A stretch of 64,000 nt of DNA from Pyrenula massariospora (lineage: Eukaryota; Ascomycota; Eurotiomycetes; Pyrenulales; Pyrenulaceae): positions 1,054,001 to 1,118,000 of the forward strand of contig JAGFMI010000010.1 in NCBI GenBank assembly GCA_021030905.1, written 5' to 3'. A model generated the notes under the pieces. The model was not told the DNA's origin. It was given only the letters and a program-made list of their open reading frames with translations, and ran no database searches. The position numbers and the translations under genes were made by a program. This document shows, piece after piece, positions 1-13,500 of the stretch (position 1 is the stretch's first letter; each line of letters starts with the position of its first letter).

Positions 1-1344
1 AGAAGGCACGGCCCCGAAGAACGAGGGCGTCTGGATCTGCATTGTTAGCACGTAGAAGGGACATGGCGATGTTTTGTGCCTCGCCAAGAGCATTGACATT
101 CCCAAGTTTAAGGGCAGCTTCTCCGCGAAGGAGAGCCCAATACTTGGGTCGAGTGACACCTGTGCCAAGGTATTTGTCTGCTTGGTCGAGAGCATAGTTG
201 ATCATTGAGCCAGAGCCGGTGGGCTTGGCAGCTTCTTCCTCGGCTTGTTTAAGGACTTTTTGCATACCGAGAGCCGATGACTTGTCTTTGGCAGTAGCGG
301 GAGGGTCACGAATGCGGTCGTATGTCTCGAGAGCTTCTTGTGGGCGACCGAGGCCGGTGTATATGCGGGCGAGCCGGTGGAGAATCTTGGAATCGTTGGC
401 TGATAGGGAGATAGCCCGGAGAGAATCTGATAACGCTGCATTGTAGTTACCAGCGCCCATGTAGGCTGCGCAGCGATTGTTCAGGTACGTTGGCGACGAA
501 GGATCGGCATCGACAGCTACGATATTCTTAGCACCTTTATCCATGGTTGAAGGATCTTCAACTTACCTTTGGTGTATTCAGCAATTGCTCGGCTGTAATC
601 CTGGGCCTTGAAGAATTTGTTGCCCGCAGCCTTGCACGCCTCTGCATCCACCGTTGGCTTTGGAGGAGCTTCATTTCGAGGGCTGGGAGGTATTCGATGT
701 GGAGGAGGAGCGGGACTGACACCTTCATCACCTCCACGTTCGTCGTCTTCGTTGTTGGCGCCATTTACGCTGTTAGAGAAACTATTGCCATTGCTCTGCG
801 TAGGTGAAGACGGGATCGAAGAAGAACTTCTGGATTCATCTCGATCATCCACATCCATCATATCGCCATCCTCATTTTCATGTGACATGGGGCCTACCCT
901 AAGCCGCCCTTGCTGGTCAGACGGTCGGTAATTATTAAGCGGGTGTGTGTTCTGGTCTTTCTTCGGGGAGTTTTTTGCTTTTGGCTTGGGGTGTTTAGAT
1001 TTTTTGCCGGATAGATTCAACGGGCTTCTCATGAACGACAAAGTCGGCACCGCAGAAGTTGAAGGTTTTCGAGCAGGTTCGGGGGATTGGCGTGGTCCGT
1101 CCCGGTGCAGCCTCGAAGATCGGGGAGATTGTCTGTGGTGTGGGGGTACCGGTGAGGAGGGTGGAGGGAAGGAAGCGGACGATCGGATGGGGGGAGGCGA
1201 TGGAGGAGATCCTGAAGGCTGTGCGGCGGTGGAACTGCTGGTGTTGGATCGTGGTCTCTGGGAGAAATAATCGTCGTGGTCGTGGTCGGGTCCCCTGGAC
1301 TTTTCGTTCTTCTTCGATGGCCGATCCTTGCCCGCGGGAGCCAT
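1..1344 (-). CDS. DNAJC7-like TPR/J-domain co-chaperone, 5' part (runs off the window)
   Basis: Two exons are visible: 567..1344 and 1..516, joined across a 50-nt intron (517..566, donor GTAAGT, acceptor TAG). The join restores a standard TPR: the first helix (AGNKFFKAQDYSRAIAEYTK) reads on into AVDADPSSPTYLNNRCAAY. The first ~230 residues are a disordered Ser/Pro/Asp-rich leader. TPR units follow, including the family-typical stretch around SMINYALDQADKYLG and GEAQNIAMSLLR. Proteins of this type end in a J domain and pass clients between Hsp70 and Hsp90. The J domain would lie beyond position 1 and is not seen here. The ATG at 1344 opens the long frame, but an earlier start in a separate exon cannot be excluded. 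The family call is strong, the exact orthologue less so. Confidence 0.85.
517..566 (-). other. Intron of the DNAJC7-like gene
   Basis: The donor GTAAGT and acceptor GTAG bound 50 nt. The phase fits (G|CT makes Ala) and joins the two halves of one TPR. Confidence 0.8.
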
Positions 1345-2493
1345 CTTGGCGCCGCTATCACCGATCGGGGATCTGAGGCACAGTCAATGGGCCGTGGTAG
1401 GGGCGATCATGCGAGAAGCCGGTTCAGTCTCGAGAGATTCAAAGACAGTGGTACCGGAGACTTTGGAGAATGCTGGAATGCTGCAAACGCGAGGTGCGGT
1501 GCCCTGTCATCTGCTGGTTGTGATTGAGCGACGTGATCGAGATGTGGTGGATTTCTATTTGCGGAGCCCATCAGCCTGCAGTGCCCAAGGCTCAGAAGAA
1601 GGTCGTGGAATTTTTGCCCGCGCTGACCGGGGCTACGCTTTATCGATAAAGACCGCTCCCACGACCGCAAATACATCCAAGACATCATGATCCGGTGTTG
1701 CAAAGGCCAGGTTTGGCACGACCGTCTACGATGCGCTGTCGCTAAAAGGCGTCGGCGCAGCGTAGAGACCTGATCGAGATGTGGAGAGATGATGTTGATT
1801 GTATTGTGAAGGATAACTATCTATCAGGAGTTAAGAAATACTGTAGGTGTAGTCGAGAGATATTGTCTCGGTACCTAATGTTGAGTGTACGGAAATCCAC
1901 TTCACAGACCAGCCGGAATCTCATAGTAAGCTGCTGCCTCCTGTGCCAACCAGGTTTGTATGCGCCAAAATAGAGTAGCTCCAGCAAGTCGACAAGAGAG
2001 ACAAGGAAAATGACGTGACATCGTCAAGTGAGTCAAATTGGTTGTTTTCATCAACCCTATGCAAAAGCAGAACGTCCTGGTAACCTCCCCCCGCCTGGTC
2101 CCATCCTGATCATGCTCCAGGGTATCTCTTTGTTTGCCACCTCACCCCCACGGTTCCAATTGCAATTTCTCAGATAACGCGGCAATTATGAAATTGTACG
2201 TGGCAATAGACCTAAAGAAATGGAAAAGATCGGCTCAGATGATTGAGGAGATTGATTGTAAAGACGAAATAGTCTTCATGCCGGTGGGTAACGGCTCTCG
2301 AACTAACGCGGAATTCGGATCATTTAAATTATTTAGGGAAGGCTCCCCTCTTAATTGCTGTCTGGGCGGCTGTCCGGATGAGTTTGCCGTGCTTGGACGG
2401 TGGCTGCTTTCTCTTCTTCGTTTTGGTGCGTCCTTGATTTTGGCGTGCGTGTGACACTGGGATGGTAAGCTAGCGTATACATCGCGAAGAGAC
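1345..2493. other. Intergenic: DNAJC7-like promoter and 3' flank of the Rua1-type gene
   Basis: The 1.15 kb lies upstream of the DNAJC7-like start (minus strand) and downstream of the Rua1-type stop. Only short frames with no recognisable product were seen. Confidence 0.6.
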
Positions 2494-4258
2494 TTATCTC
2501 ACCTTGTAAGCATGTCGGAACCACGTCGTTCCCTTCTTCTTGCTGCTTACAAGAGCAATCCACTCGCCACAACTTCCACAGAGTCCTTCCCAAACTTCGG
2601 CATTTCCGTCCATGCGGCGAGTGTCTTTGGGACCTTCGAAAGCCTGGCCTGTTGCGGCGCTGATTCCGTGGGTAAAGCTTTTGTCATACCAGAACGCAGA
2701 ATTCTTCAAAACCAACCACCGTCCCGGTTTACAGATCCCACACCAGCCCTCACGCTTGTTGCCATGTCCACGAACCCATCTCGGAGTATACAGATCGTTT
2801 TCAAACCGCAATTCTTGTTCATGGGGACAGATTTCCGGGTCTTCGGGATTCATATCCTCCGAGGGGGGAGGGATCTGCTCTTCAGAAAGGGGTCCAAATA
2901 GATCTGGGGGATCCGCCAGATCAGCGTAGGGATCTAAATGGTGGTCATGGACATCCGCGTTGCTCTGCAGCGTTCTGAATAAGCCATGTGACGGTAATGG
3001 AGGTGGGTTTTCGAAGCGCCCTGTGGGATCGAAAGTAGAGGGCACCATAAAGGATGCTGGACGATGAAACCGGGGAGGTGCGTTCATCGACTGGTTCCTG
3101 TGGAAATTGCCAAGATTCGAAGACGGTAAGAAGGTGTTGTTCAGATACGTCTGTGAATTGATTCGCGATAGACTGGGAGCGGGCGGCGCATAAAATCCTT
3201 CTGGAGCGCTGTAGATAAAGGGTGACGCACGACGAGCTGGAGAGCTACCATAAGATCCTGTTGACCATCTCTTGTTGCGTGCAACCTCTATTGAGTAAGG
3301 CGCAGCCCTCATGCTTGGCCGCGGTGATGGTGACGCCCTTGATCGACTGTTAGTCCGCATCGGATCAGGTGGGCCACATCGTGGAGACGGCACGGGAGAC
3401 AGCGGCGTCACAGAAAGATTTAGAGAACTCCGTGGAGTGTAGTCGGACGTATAAGAGGGTACCTCCGAGAATGCGGTAAGATCAGGAAATTCATTTCCTG
3501 CGCCAGTACTTGACACAAAGGATGAGCCAGACAGGCGGCGAGCAGCAAGTTCACGAGCCGCCAACGTGCTGTCCAAGTTGAGCGGTTCGTCTAGGCCTGA
3601 GGCCATTTTACGGAGATTGATAATGGGCGTATTCTCGTCCACGCCCATCTGATCGTTGTTGAGAGAGCTAAAATCGGTATCCAGAGATGGAAACTCAACG
3701 TGATCATCGGTTTGCTTGTGTTCGGTATTACCTGTTGAAATATTAATCGTTGCCATGGCCACAGGGAGTAGGATCTTACCTCCACCGTCTCCATCGAAGT
3801 TGAAGAATTGATTTGGGAGAGTCGGTTCTGGTTGTCGATGAGGGAAAGGCTCAGGGATATGCGGGTTGAACTGCTCCCATGCCCCCGCTCGAGGATGGCT
3901 GGTAGTGCCGAATTGGAAATTTAATGGAAGAGCACCTTCATGAATAGTCTTTGGTCGGGCCATATTTGAGCGCATAGTCGGTGTAGGAGTCGCAACTGAT
4001 GTTGGCCACATTCTTATACCTAATGAGTCAACCGGTGTGGCCACGTTTGAGTCTGAAGATGTAGGTTCGCTATGAGGTATGGGAGTCGCATGCATATCCT
4101 GTCCATGGAACTGTTGTTGTTGATGATGAAGATGAAGATGATGATGGTCGAACGGACCGGGCATTGGCGAACCCCATTGCGATCTGTCAAATTTGTTAGA
4201 TAAATAAATTCTCCAGATTCTCACGAATATATGACCTTTGTGATGTATTGAAGTCCAT
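2494..4258 (-). CDS. Rua1_C-domain (DUF4451) zinc-binding transcription regulator
   Basis: The long frame 2494..4224 encodes about 570 residues. Most of it is a low-complexity Ser/Pro/His/Asn-rich activator-like region. The last ~110 residues are a compact conserved module with CPHE, WCGICKPGRW, FWYDKSFTHGI, GLCGSCGEW and a terminal WFRHAYK. This is the layout of the fungal Rua1 C-terminal domain (PF14616, named for the Ustilago maydis regulator Rua1; S. pombe Meu26 has it too). The paired Cys and His residues suggest zinc binding. The true start is probably the ATG at 4258, in a short exon joined across an intron of about 40-55 nt ending in ACAG near 4184. The donor is unclear: GTGAGA fits the consensus but not the frame, while GTCATA fits the frame but is weak. 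The target genes cannot be told from the sequence. Confidence 0.75.
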
Positions 4259-5677
4259 GTTGGCTTTCTCTATACGGCAGTGGTAAGACTATAAATGGTT
4301 ATCAGAGGACATATAGATTACAATAGGACGGCTGACTAGAAGAAGACTTGTCAAGCCACATACCAACCAACCTTAAGGAGTGTGCCTCATGCGCCGATCT
4401 GCGCACAGCCAAAAGACGGAAGCAGTGCCCAAAGCCTATCAAGGAATGACGAAAGGTGAGAAGGATTGTGATAGATGGAAATGAGTGTGGAGAGTGAGAT
4501 GGGTTTGTGAGCAGGGTCCTTGTGGGAGATCCAGCTCCAGGTAAATAGGGGTAGCGGTTGAAATAAACAGAGATTCCCTAAAAGATTGACAGATCAAAGG
4601 AGTGACGATAGCAGAACTGCCAGTATTGCGGTGAGTACAAGTCTTTGGGAGGCAAAAAGCAGGTTGTCAGTGGTCATAATGGGGTATATAGGATGAGGAG
4701 GGGCGGTGGGAAGCGAGCCCACACGCGATCCACCGTCGTCCGGTCTATTCGGGCATTCAGGAGTGGAGCCGGACAAGAGAAGTCACTGGCAGACCCATGT
4801 AAGCGACTAAAGCTAGCCGTCTCTCGGTTTGACATCGTGGCACCGCGCTGAAGGTTGTCGCATCATCTTCGATACCAACACCAAAGGGGCCAAGCGGTAA
4901 TTGACTCCCGAGGTGACAGCCTCGCAGCCTTGCGCATCGTTTGACCAACCGGGCGTGGAGATGGCCGTAGGTGAGGTGTGGAAGAGGATGGGATAGAGGA
5001 TCCGATTGACAGGTGTCCGCGTACGCCCGCGTGGGTGCTTAGGCGCTGCGATTAGACATGGCGAGGGCGGTCACAGCGAGATGTCATGAGCCACGAGCAG
5101 GAGTTCCAAGTGGACGGCCAGCAAACCGGGGGCCCGGTGTGCGGCGTAGGTGCAGCGTGCAGATGGAGGGGAAGAGAAGTTTCATCTGTGCGAGCTAGAA
5201 ACAAGCATCAAACCGGCCAAGACGTCGTCATCCTGGGAGACAAGCGACGGCCACGAGGGCTCTGAGAGGACGTTGGCGAGGATGGGTCGTGGGTTTGAAG
5301 ACGTGAGGCGTCAGAGACGTCTGTCATTGGCGTTTAGGATCGTCTTTTATTTGCCAGGGGGCAACGCTTCAGTTTCACCATCGGGCCCTGGTCGATCCCG
5401 TCCAGGCCAATTGATCCGCACGGCATGGCAACTGGCGAGGATATAATGCGAATTATCTTAAGCTGGTATAAGGCGGGAGGGCCGTCGATGATTCGCCGCG
5501 CGGGAATGCGGTTGGTGATGGTTTTTGGCCGGAGGTGCAGAAGTTTGTTTTGTGGGAAGAAAGACGAAATCTGGGTGGAGAGAAGGTCGCAGTAGTCGCA
5601 GTAGACTGGGATGCGACAAAAAATGCCCGACCCCGCCATGTGGAAGAATAGCCGGCCACCACCCAGACCTCCCAAGT

Positions 5678-5696
5678 CCACCACCACCACCACCAT

Positions 5697-5725
<29 letters not shown>
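5678..5725. repeat. (CCA)n / (CA)n microsatellite
   Basis: A run of CCA triplets (about 5678-5695) passes directly into an uninterrupted CA run (5697-5725). The 138-residue frame crossing it is an artefact of the repeat. Confidence 0.95.
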
Positions 5726-5728
<3 letters not shown>

Positions 5729-8570
5729 GGCTCGACAAACCCTCTGATTTTACGCCGTCTCCTGCTCCTAATTGCCGACCACCGTCAAAGTCCCCCTCGA
5801 CGCGGATTCCTCAGTCTGTCCGCGCGCTATACTGAACGTCCCCAGGCCAACCCACTGCCAACTTCGAACTTGGCTGAAGCACCTTACGACTCAAGCAAAG
5901 AGCCCATCACATCTGCGTTCTGTATCGTAAGCTTCTCATAAGCGAAACTCCTCCGCGATCCTGCCTCGCCGGTCCCAAAAATAACCTCCCTCCCCGTCGC
6001 CCTGGTCAGGCCCAAAGCAGCCTCTAAAGCCGCCTCTAGATCGGCGAGCCCTGCAGCACATCCCCCCTTTTCAGCATCGTCGCTGTACCAAGAATTCCAA
6101 ATTAGAAAAAGGGTTTCGACCAAGGGCGGGCGTTTCAATGGCTGTCAGCATTCAAAAGAGATCTCCCGCCGCGCCGTTCAAGATAGCATGATCAGAAATC
6201 ACGCCGTCACTCTCGCTTGTACTTTGGCTAGGTCGGATTGCGACAGCGACGCCGTTGAGCCCACCAGGAATGTAGTATTGTAGGGGAGCCTGTGTTAAAG
6301 ATAATTGTTGCGCCACGGTCCCAGCATTCATCAACACCATGGTCCGCGACATCTCCACATCGTTCTCCCTCTAGAAGCTGACCAGAAGGAGTCAATTCAA
6401 CCCCCAAGCCTTTGCGGAAGTGTCCCCCGCCATAGGAACCTAGTGCAGATTGCAAATTCAAGGGATAAGCATGCCATAGGAACTTGACCATTCCAAAGCC
6501 AGCGATCACGCAGTGAGGCTTCCGGCCCCCAAGAATCTGACTTTTGGCTCTTCCGCGCAATCCGCTCTCCCTGCAAGCTACATTGAGTTCACGAGGGTCA
6601 GCAAGTAAATTCGACCAACACAAGGTCGATGTTCCTTTGCACCTGTTCAGCTTAGGCTATCCCTCTTCCAGGTCGGGCTGTCAGGGCCGATAAAAGTTGA
6701 CCAAACCAAAGCCTCGCCATCCCGGTCCGTGGGAAGGCTGCAGTTTCATCTTCAAACCCCGGATCCCAGCTGTAACAGACTTTCAATTCCATCCAATGAC
6801 AGCCATTTCCAGCCCAAGCTAAGGGTTCGCTCGCGGAGCCTGGCCGTCGGTTGGGATCATCCCGTCTGTATCACACAACTGGACCTCGTCCACACAACGT
6901 CGCCGCGATGAGACCGCTAGAACGAGACACGAGGGCACGACGTCTCAAGCGAGACTACGGCGAGACTTGAGGGGCAAGCTTCGTAAGTATGGTTTGAGGC
7001 GCGGTTGACTGTACATCCGAAGATGTGTGTACCTCTTCCGATGCTGCACAGTTCCATATCCCATCTTGTACCCAAGTCTCGACCACCATGTCACACGGAT
7101 GACAGCTGGAAGGCAATTTTACTCGATAGTCCGGCTTCTCGCCCCATCCAAGTCAGGTATACATTTAGAACGCTTGTTCACTTCGGGGTTTCTTAAGGGA
7201 GCTGATTGTCTGTCTTGCCTGCTTTTTCATGTTCTTTGTAAGACTACATGATCCTGTCATATTTAATATACACTATACATGCTCACGTTTGACTGCATCA
7301 CCAGCTGCTAGATCATCCGCGGCATCGGTCTATGAGCCTGCCAACAAATTCTACTGGACCTATCAGCCGTCATATCGTCTTGCGTCGTGTCATCCATCAC
7401 TCTAAAGGCAAGCAATGTACCGATACTGCCGAGGAGGCTTCTCGGTTCTATCATCGGTGCTTCGGCGGGTCAACCGCATACCACGTTCCCTGTTCCATGC
7501 TTATATTGACATATCTCACCGTGCGCATCCCGCTATATGTGCCTGTCTCCCGTTTAGGCGTGCGATGTATGCACGCTCCTAGAAGGGCTGCGGATCTGTC
7601 CGGCTGAATGTTTTACTGGTAATCGTCCCTACTGATGTCCGCTTCTGCGTCGCCCCTCAAACCGTGTCAGCACAGAAGTGTTTCAGCATCTGCATCTCGT
7701 ACCCTTTTCCTGTCCAATAAATGTCTATCTTTAAAGTTCCTACCCAATCCGCCTCCACTGAAGAACCAATCAAGGTTGTCCCAGCCAAGCCGCCGCGCGT
7801 TCCTTCACCGCCTCACATTCGATAGGATCATCCCTGGGCATCTTCAACCGTCTTTCTTCCTAATTCTACGATGACCAAATCGCTCATCCACGGACCATAC
7901 ATTGATCCGTACCAGACTTCGACCTGCTAATAGGTAGGCTCACGCCAAGTGAGGCAATTATAAGCGTCTCCGTTAATGACGTCGCGATAGCATATGATCC
8001 AAGAAGCAACAACTTCTCGATTGTATCGGAACCCACCGCTATCTTTCTTCTCCAAGGATTCCCATCATCAACTCGGACAGTTCTCACCCGAAGAATGTTG
8101 TAGTATCATCTTATACGGTGCACAACCCAACCTCGGCTGAGATTGACGGATGTCAGGCAAGCATCGCCAGCCACGTGAAGTGGAACGAAGAGCATGGTAA
8201 TTCTGATTGTCAGTTGGATCAGTATTAGACCTGCAAAACATAGAGAATTGGCTTCGACCGTTCTCTTCCTAGGACGCCATTTTCTCATTTTCAGCAAGTC
8301 CTATTATTTCGTTTTTACCATGTTCGTCCGCAGCTTTCCTTCACCTACAACTTGTCACACTCGGATCTCGACCGCCCCGGCTAAATGCACCTTCCTTTCC
8401 CCCTTGGAAAACTACTCTATGCCTGTCTCTTTTCTCCGCTGAACCACAATCCACAGACGGCCACAATCATTTTGGGGATCCTCCGGAGACCTCTCATCCC
8501 GGCCTCATTAATCGGATACACAAGCCTCCTTCACAACACATGACTTTTCTTTCAGTCCCCTCCTCAACGC

Positions 8571-8600
8571 ATTCTTCCACATTCTTCCACATTCTTCCAC
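8571..8600. repeat. Three exact tandem copies of a 10-bp unit
   Basis: The unit ATTCTTCCAC occurs three times head to tail without change, inside a long pyrimidine-rich tract. Confidence 0.95.
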
Positions 8601-9988
8601 TCCTCTTCACCGACACACCTTGTCCATCATCTCACGAGCCACTATTACCTCGGTGACCGATTTGATCAGTGCAGTGCACGACCTATACGCGGTCCCCCTG
8701 CACCCTCTTCAGACTCTCCGAAATCCTTCTCATGCGTTGTGCTCTCACTCGTAAGGGAGCCAGTGTGTAACGGCCAGCGTTATGCTGCACCGGGTCAATT
8801 CTAATTTGTCTCTGTGCTGCACAGAGCCTAGGTTTTGATCACCAACCCATCTTGAGGAGCTACAAAGCAGCATAGACACCCTCTGTGCATCTCGGGTCAC
8901 GAGATCACAACATCAGGCCGTCCAAATTCAGGATACTCCTCCCATTCCTTTCCCCAGTCTCTAAACGCCGCTGTACCTCAATCTCCCAAATGCTCGATTC
9001 AGAAGAACCGGAACTCTCTACATATATACAAATGCGCTCCCATTCTACCTCTCTGTCTACTTCCTCCATCCCACATCCGCTCACTGGAGCATCTCCAAAA
9101 ATAGCCAACCCTCCTTGTTACCGGCCCTGTCGCTATTCTGACGGATACAGACACAGTGGCCCTCGTATCGTGTAGTCTTGCTTCCGCAACACCACTCTCC
9201 TCGGTCACATACCAGACCCTAGAAACCGTAGATAGACCAACCTCACCGAGACGCCCTAGACAACACGAGAGCTCCCAATGCCCACCGTACAGCACAGCAT
9301 AGCACAGCACAAGACAACCATCAAACACCCTACCCATTCACCACCATAAATGATCGATACCGTAACCGCCGACAGAAATCCCAGTTTCTTCCTCCACACA
9401 CACAAACCCCCCCCCTCTCTCTGCGTGTCTATTCCCCAAGGAACCCAATCCAAACACATGTAATCCCTAGCGCCTCGCCTGGGCTCTGGCCTCCCTTAGT
9501 ATTCCTATAGACGTGCGTGTGTTGTAGACACACGGCACACCACCCACCACCTGCCCGCTGCCTCCATCCCACCCCCTCCCCCGGTATCGAAGATAAGGTA
9601 GGTACCTCCCAGCATCCAGCGACAGTGACAACGCCGGGCATGCACATCCCGCGGAAACCGTAAACCGTGAAAACTGAGTGAGTTACAATGACAAAACCCA
9701 TACATACTATCCTTCTTCCTTCTCCTTTATCCTTCATCCTAGATAGCTGAACAAACAAACAAACAATCAATCATCTAGAGTCACAATAGTATCAATGCAA
9801 CCGCTGCACAACTTGCCTTGCCCATATCCCCTCGCTTCCCCTTCGGCGTCGTCCGTGAGCCCTGATGTGGCGGAAAGCGCCGCGCTGCGCCGTATGTTCT
9901 TGTTGAGTTTACTTGGAGGGCATGCGAAGATGGGACGGGACGGGACGGGGAGGTCGCTGCACTGGGCGGTGTGGTAGTGTATGGTAGT

Positions 9989-10012
9989 GGGGTGTAGGGT
10001 AGGGTGATGGGG
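9989..10012 (+). other. G-quadruplex motif
   Basis: Four G runs (4, 3, 3 and 4 G) are separated by loops of 4, 2 and 4 nt, which meets the canonical G3+N1-7 rule. It lies in the intergenic region about 500 bp beyond the 3' end of the GTPase gene. Confidence 0.75.
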
Positions 10013-10282
10013 ATAGACGTCTATCTAGACTCTTGGGGGTTTGGTTGAGTGGGTAACATAAATGTATGTTCAAGCATTATTCTTTATATTTAAGAGATAC
10101 CGTGATGAAAAGGCGCTTTTATTTTGATACAAATATACACCATACTATTTATACATTGTAGTATCTTTGCAGAACGGCCCTCTATTCGCGTTCGTGTATG
10201 TTTAAAGGGGGGGTATTTGAACGAATCTTCAAGAAGTTAAAAAGTAAAAAGTAAAATACAACGCCCGTGACCCAGACCAGAG

Positions 10283-10358
10283 ATCAGAAGTCGCGCCCCT
10301 CTGGTTCTCAGCGCTGGCGCTCCGCTCGGCACATGTACGGCGAGCCGCGACTTCTGAT
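10283..10358. repeat. 13-bp perfect inverted repeat 3' of the GTPase gene
   Basis: ATCAGAAGTCGCG at 10283-10295 is matched exactly by its reverse complement at 10346-10358, with a 50-nt loop. It lies about 160 bp past the stop of the minus-strand GTPase gene, so it may sit in its 3' UTR or terminator. Confidence 0.8.
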
Positions 10359-10519
10359 ACTCAAGTCTTGATGATAGCGTGCTCCCCTCGCCGAGCAGCC
10401 AAGCCAAACGAACAAAACGTACCCATTGCTACAAGATGATCTTTGACAGGCAGCAAACTCCATCCGAGTACGCCTTTCCATCGCGGTGAAAATCCCCACA
10501 AATGTGCTACAATCTCTCT

Positions 10520-13500
10520 TTACAACCCGTTCGAAAGAATTTCTTCCTCGTCGCTGCCATCGCTCTCGCTCTCCTCCTCAACCGCATCCTGTTCCCGAAG
10601 AACCGCTCCCTTAACAAACCACTCGTCCTCTTCCGGCGCCTCGTTCTCCTTTTCGCCGGTATCATACGCTTTATTCATTTCCGAGCTTCGTGGCGCCGGT
10701 CGTGTAGGGCGGTCGGTGAGTTCTGGGTCGAGAGTCCATTCCCGGCTGCTGTCGTCTCGGGTTGGTGACTGATCTTCGAAGATGTTCACTGGATTCTTTT
10801 CTCCGGGAGCGAGAAGCGGTAGTTGGGCGCAAGCACTTGCCTCCGCTGGAGACGATATTTTGTCTGGTCGATGGTGGGTGATTGAAGAGGTTGGTTTATG
10901 TTTGGTGTCATCCTCGTTGGGGCTATTCTCAGGCTTGACAGGATGGGGGACTGCCTCTGTAGGCCCAACTATTTCGGTCTTCACATCCTCCATGTCGACT
11001 TCATCGTTTTCTTCAGGCTTGACTTGTTTCTCTTCCTCATCGTCTTTCTCGTCAACGTCAAGCCCAACAACACGCTTAAACACACTCTCCACCCCCTCGA
11101 CCGTCTCATAGACCGTGCTCCGCAAGACCCTGGCTTCCCTCGGCAGCTGCTGCCTAGGCACGTTCTGCTGCCCTAAGAGCGCGGTGGTATAATCCTGGTT
11201 CATCTGGAGGAATGTCATATCCGCTTGCGAAAGCATTTGCTCTTCAATATTAGCCATCATCCCATCAAGCGCAGTTTTGACGGTCTGGCAGCTCTCTGAG
11301 AACATTCGGTGACGCTCACTGTCGATGTGGCGGGTCATCATCGCTTTCATCCGCATGAAGGATCCGGGACCACATTCTTCCTCGCAATCGCTGTATGCAT
11401 CCTGCATGGCTGCAGCGACTACAGGTATGAACTGGCGATTAATCTCTTTTAACTCATCCAGGATTCGCAATTTGATGCTGTTGCTCATGTCACAGAATGC
11501 GGATTTGTAGTTGTTTAACTGGTGGGAAAGCATTTGCAGCGCCGGAGATGATGAGCCATTCTGCACAGCACGGGATTCTATATCTTTTTGAAACGCGTTC
11601 AGTAGGTCTCCAATGCTATTTGGCAGGTCGCGGAGCACATTCGGAATGCTGCGGTTAAAACATTTATCCCACGGATTCATGATTTTTGCGAGCATCGGCT
11701 GGCTCAGTTGATCATTCCAGTCATGATGGCCCTGAGCATTTGAGAACACTCCATCACGACGGCAGATAGCCTTGTACGAGGACCAGTAGTAGCCGCCTTC
11801 TACTCGATTTTGACGGTTAACCGGTAATCCCCAGTGCAATGCAGTTTTGTTTGCATCATTTGTCGCCTTGGATACCGCGGTCGGGAATTGGTCGTATATG
11901 ACGTCGGTGAGCTCGTTGCGAATTGACTTGCATGTCGCTTTGACCGAGGACTGAAGCGCCTGTTGCCCATAGTCATTAGTACTTAATTTGTTTAGAAAAG
12001 CGAGCGATACAGAGACAGCGTCGTCGAAAGAGGGTGAACGAGTAGACGTAGGACAAGGAAATATGAATTGCTCCGTACAATGGTAGATCAACACCAGCAC
12101 TTACGGTGTCAAGTTTCTTCAGCTTGTCGTTCAACAAGCGGCCTTCTCTCGCTTTCTGGTCATCTGATAAGTGCGCCCCCGTACCGTCGTTCGAAGACCA
12201 AAATCTTAAGGAATTGATCAAGGAGCTCAAATTATTCAGGAAGACCCGACAAGCAGCCTGACGGCCTGCTTCGGTCAACTTCTTGCAGTGTGCTTGCAGT
12301 TGTGGCACCTCGGTCTCCTTGAGTGAGGTAAATCCTGGCACCATTGAGTCCTTCACGAAACGTCTGCATTGTAATTAGCAGATTAAGTAAGATTTAACGA
12401 AGGCTTGCTTACCCTTGCAGTCGCTGGTAAGCCCTTGATGAGATACAAAATACAGGGAGACTGTTGGCAACTTCGTCGTAATCTCTTCGATCGGCCTCCG
12501 GATCGAAATTGGCAGCATCTTCCTCCTCAGCAATCTCTTGATCGAGTTCCTTTACACCGGCTGCAAAGTCTTGTTGGATTGCTCCTTTTGAGTACTCATT
12601 CCGGCCAGAGATGCACCGTCTCTTAATTTTGGCATCAACTTCACCGAGTTGTTTCTCGAACTGACCTATCTCTTCTCGAAGATGTCTCGTTTCTTCATTT
12701 AGTTTTGATTTCGCCTGTCGGCCCTCTCTCTTCACGGCTTTGAGTTCCGCGATCTTCTCCGAGATCTGCTCTCTCGTTAGAGGCTCTGATTCTTGCTCTG
12801 ACTCAGTCTCGGAATTGCCATGCGATGCACCGCTGCCAGCGGAGAAATCGTCGTCAATGAAGTCTTCATCAGAACTCTCCCTATAATTAGGCTTTCGTTT
12901 CTTGCGCCGCTCGTTTGAAGGCTCATGACTATTTTTGCGTTTCTTCGACAAATTTCGAGGCGCGAAGACCGTCTTACCAGCTTCGAATTTCTCTTGTAAA
13001 TCTTCCCACGATTCAAGCTCATCTTCGGCTGTATTCATGGCGGCTATAGCATCCTCAGCATCTTCCTTCAGCTCCTTAATTCGGCACTTTCGATCTTTGA
13101 TCTGCTGCTCTAGCCGATCGTAGTCCTCCCACCACGAGCCCAATTCTTCCTCCAGTCCGAGCGATTCTGCAGCTTCGGTGATGCTAATGTCGTCAGTCTT
13201 GCTACAAATAAATGTCACAGAACTGAATCCACCATCCATTTTGAGCTGACGCTTGAACGAATCGCCTAAAAGTGACTTTGCGGCTTTGTCATCGACGGCA
13301 CGGGTGATTGGGGCAACAATCCAAAGTCCCGTGCAGCTCTTCATGTAGCCTTCGGCTACTGCCGCACGAGCTTGATTAGAGTCATGTACACCTGGTAGAT
13401 CGACAACGACGGCACCGGTCGAGAGAGCAGGAGACTTGACGTAGAGCCGGACTACTTTGATCAACGGCCAGAATTCCATTTCTCGTGGTTTCTTTTCTTT

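Larger units (their letters stand above)
4259..10519. other. Long intergenic region with pyrimidine-rich tracts and simple repeats
   Basis: About 6.2 kb separates the Rua1-type gene from the 3' end of the GTPase gene. Frames here are short and look non-coding (Pro/Ser/Thr-rich on one strand, Gly-rich on the other). The + strand from ~7600 to ~9800 is C/T-rich, like a long leader or promoter. Simple repeats, a G-quadruplex motif and an inverted repeat are listed separately. A short ATG frame at 9795..9977 (60 codons) could be an upstream ORF, but nothing supports a gene. Confidence 0.55.

Noticed and set aside
5525-5941. 138-codon + strand frame
   Set aside because: Crosses the CCA/CA microsatellite and has no domain or conserved composition.
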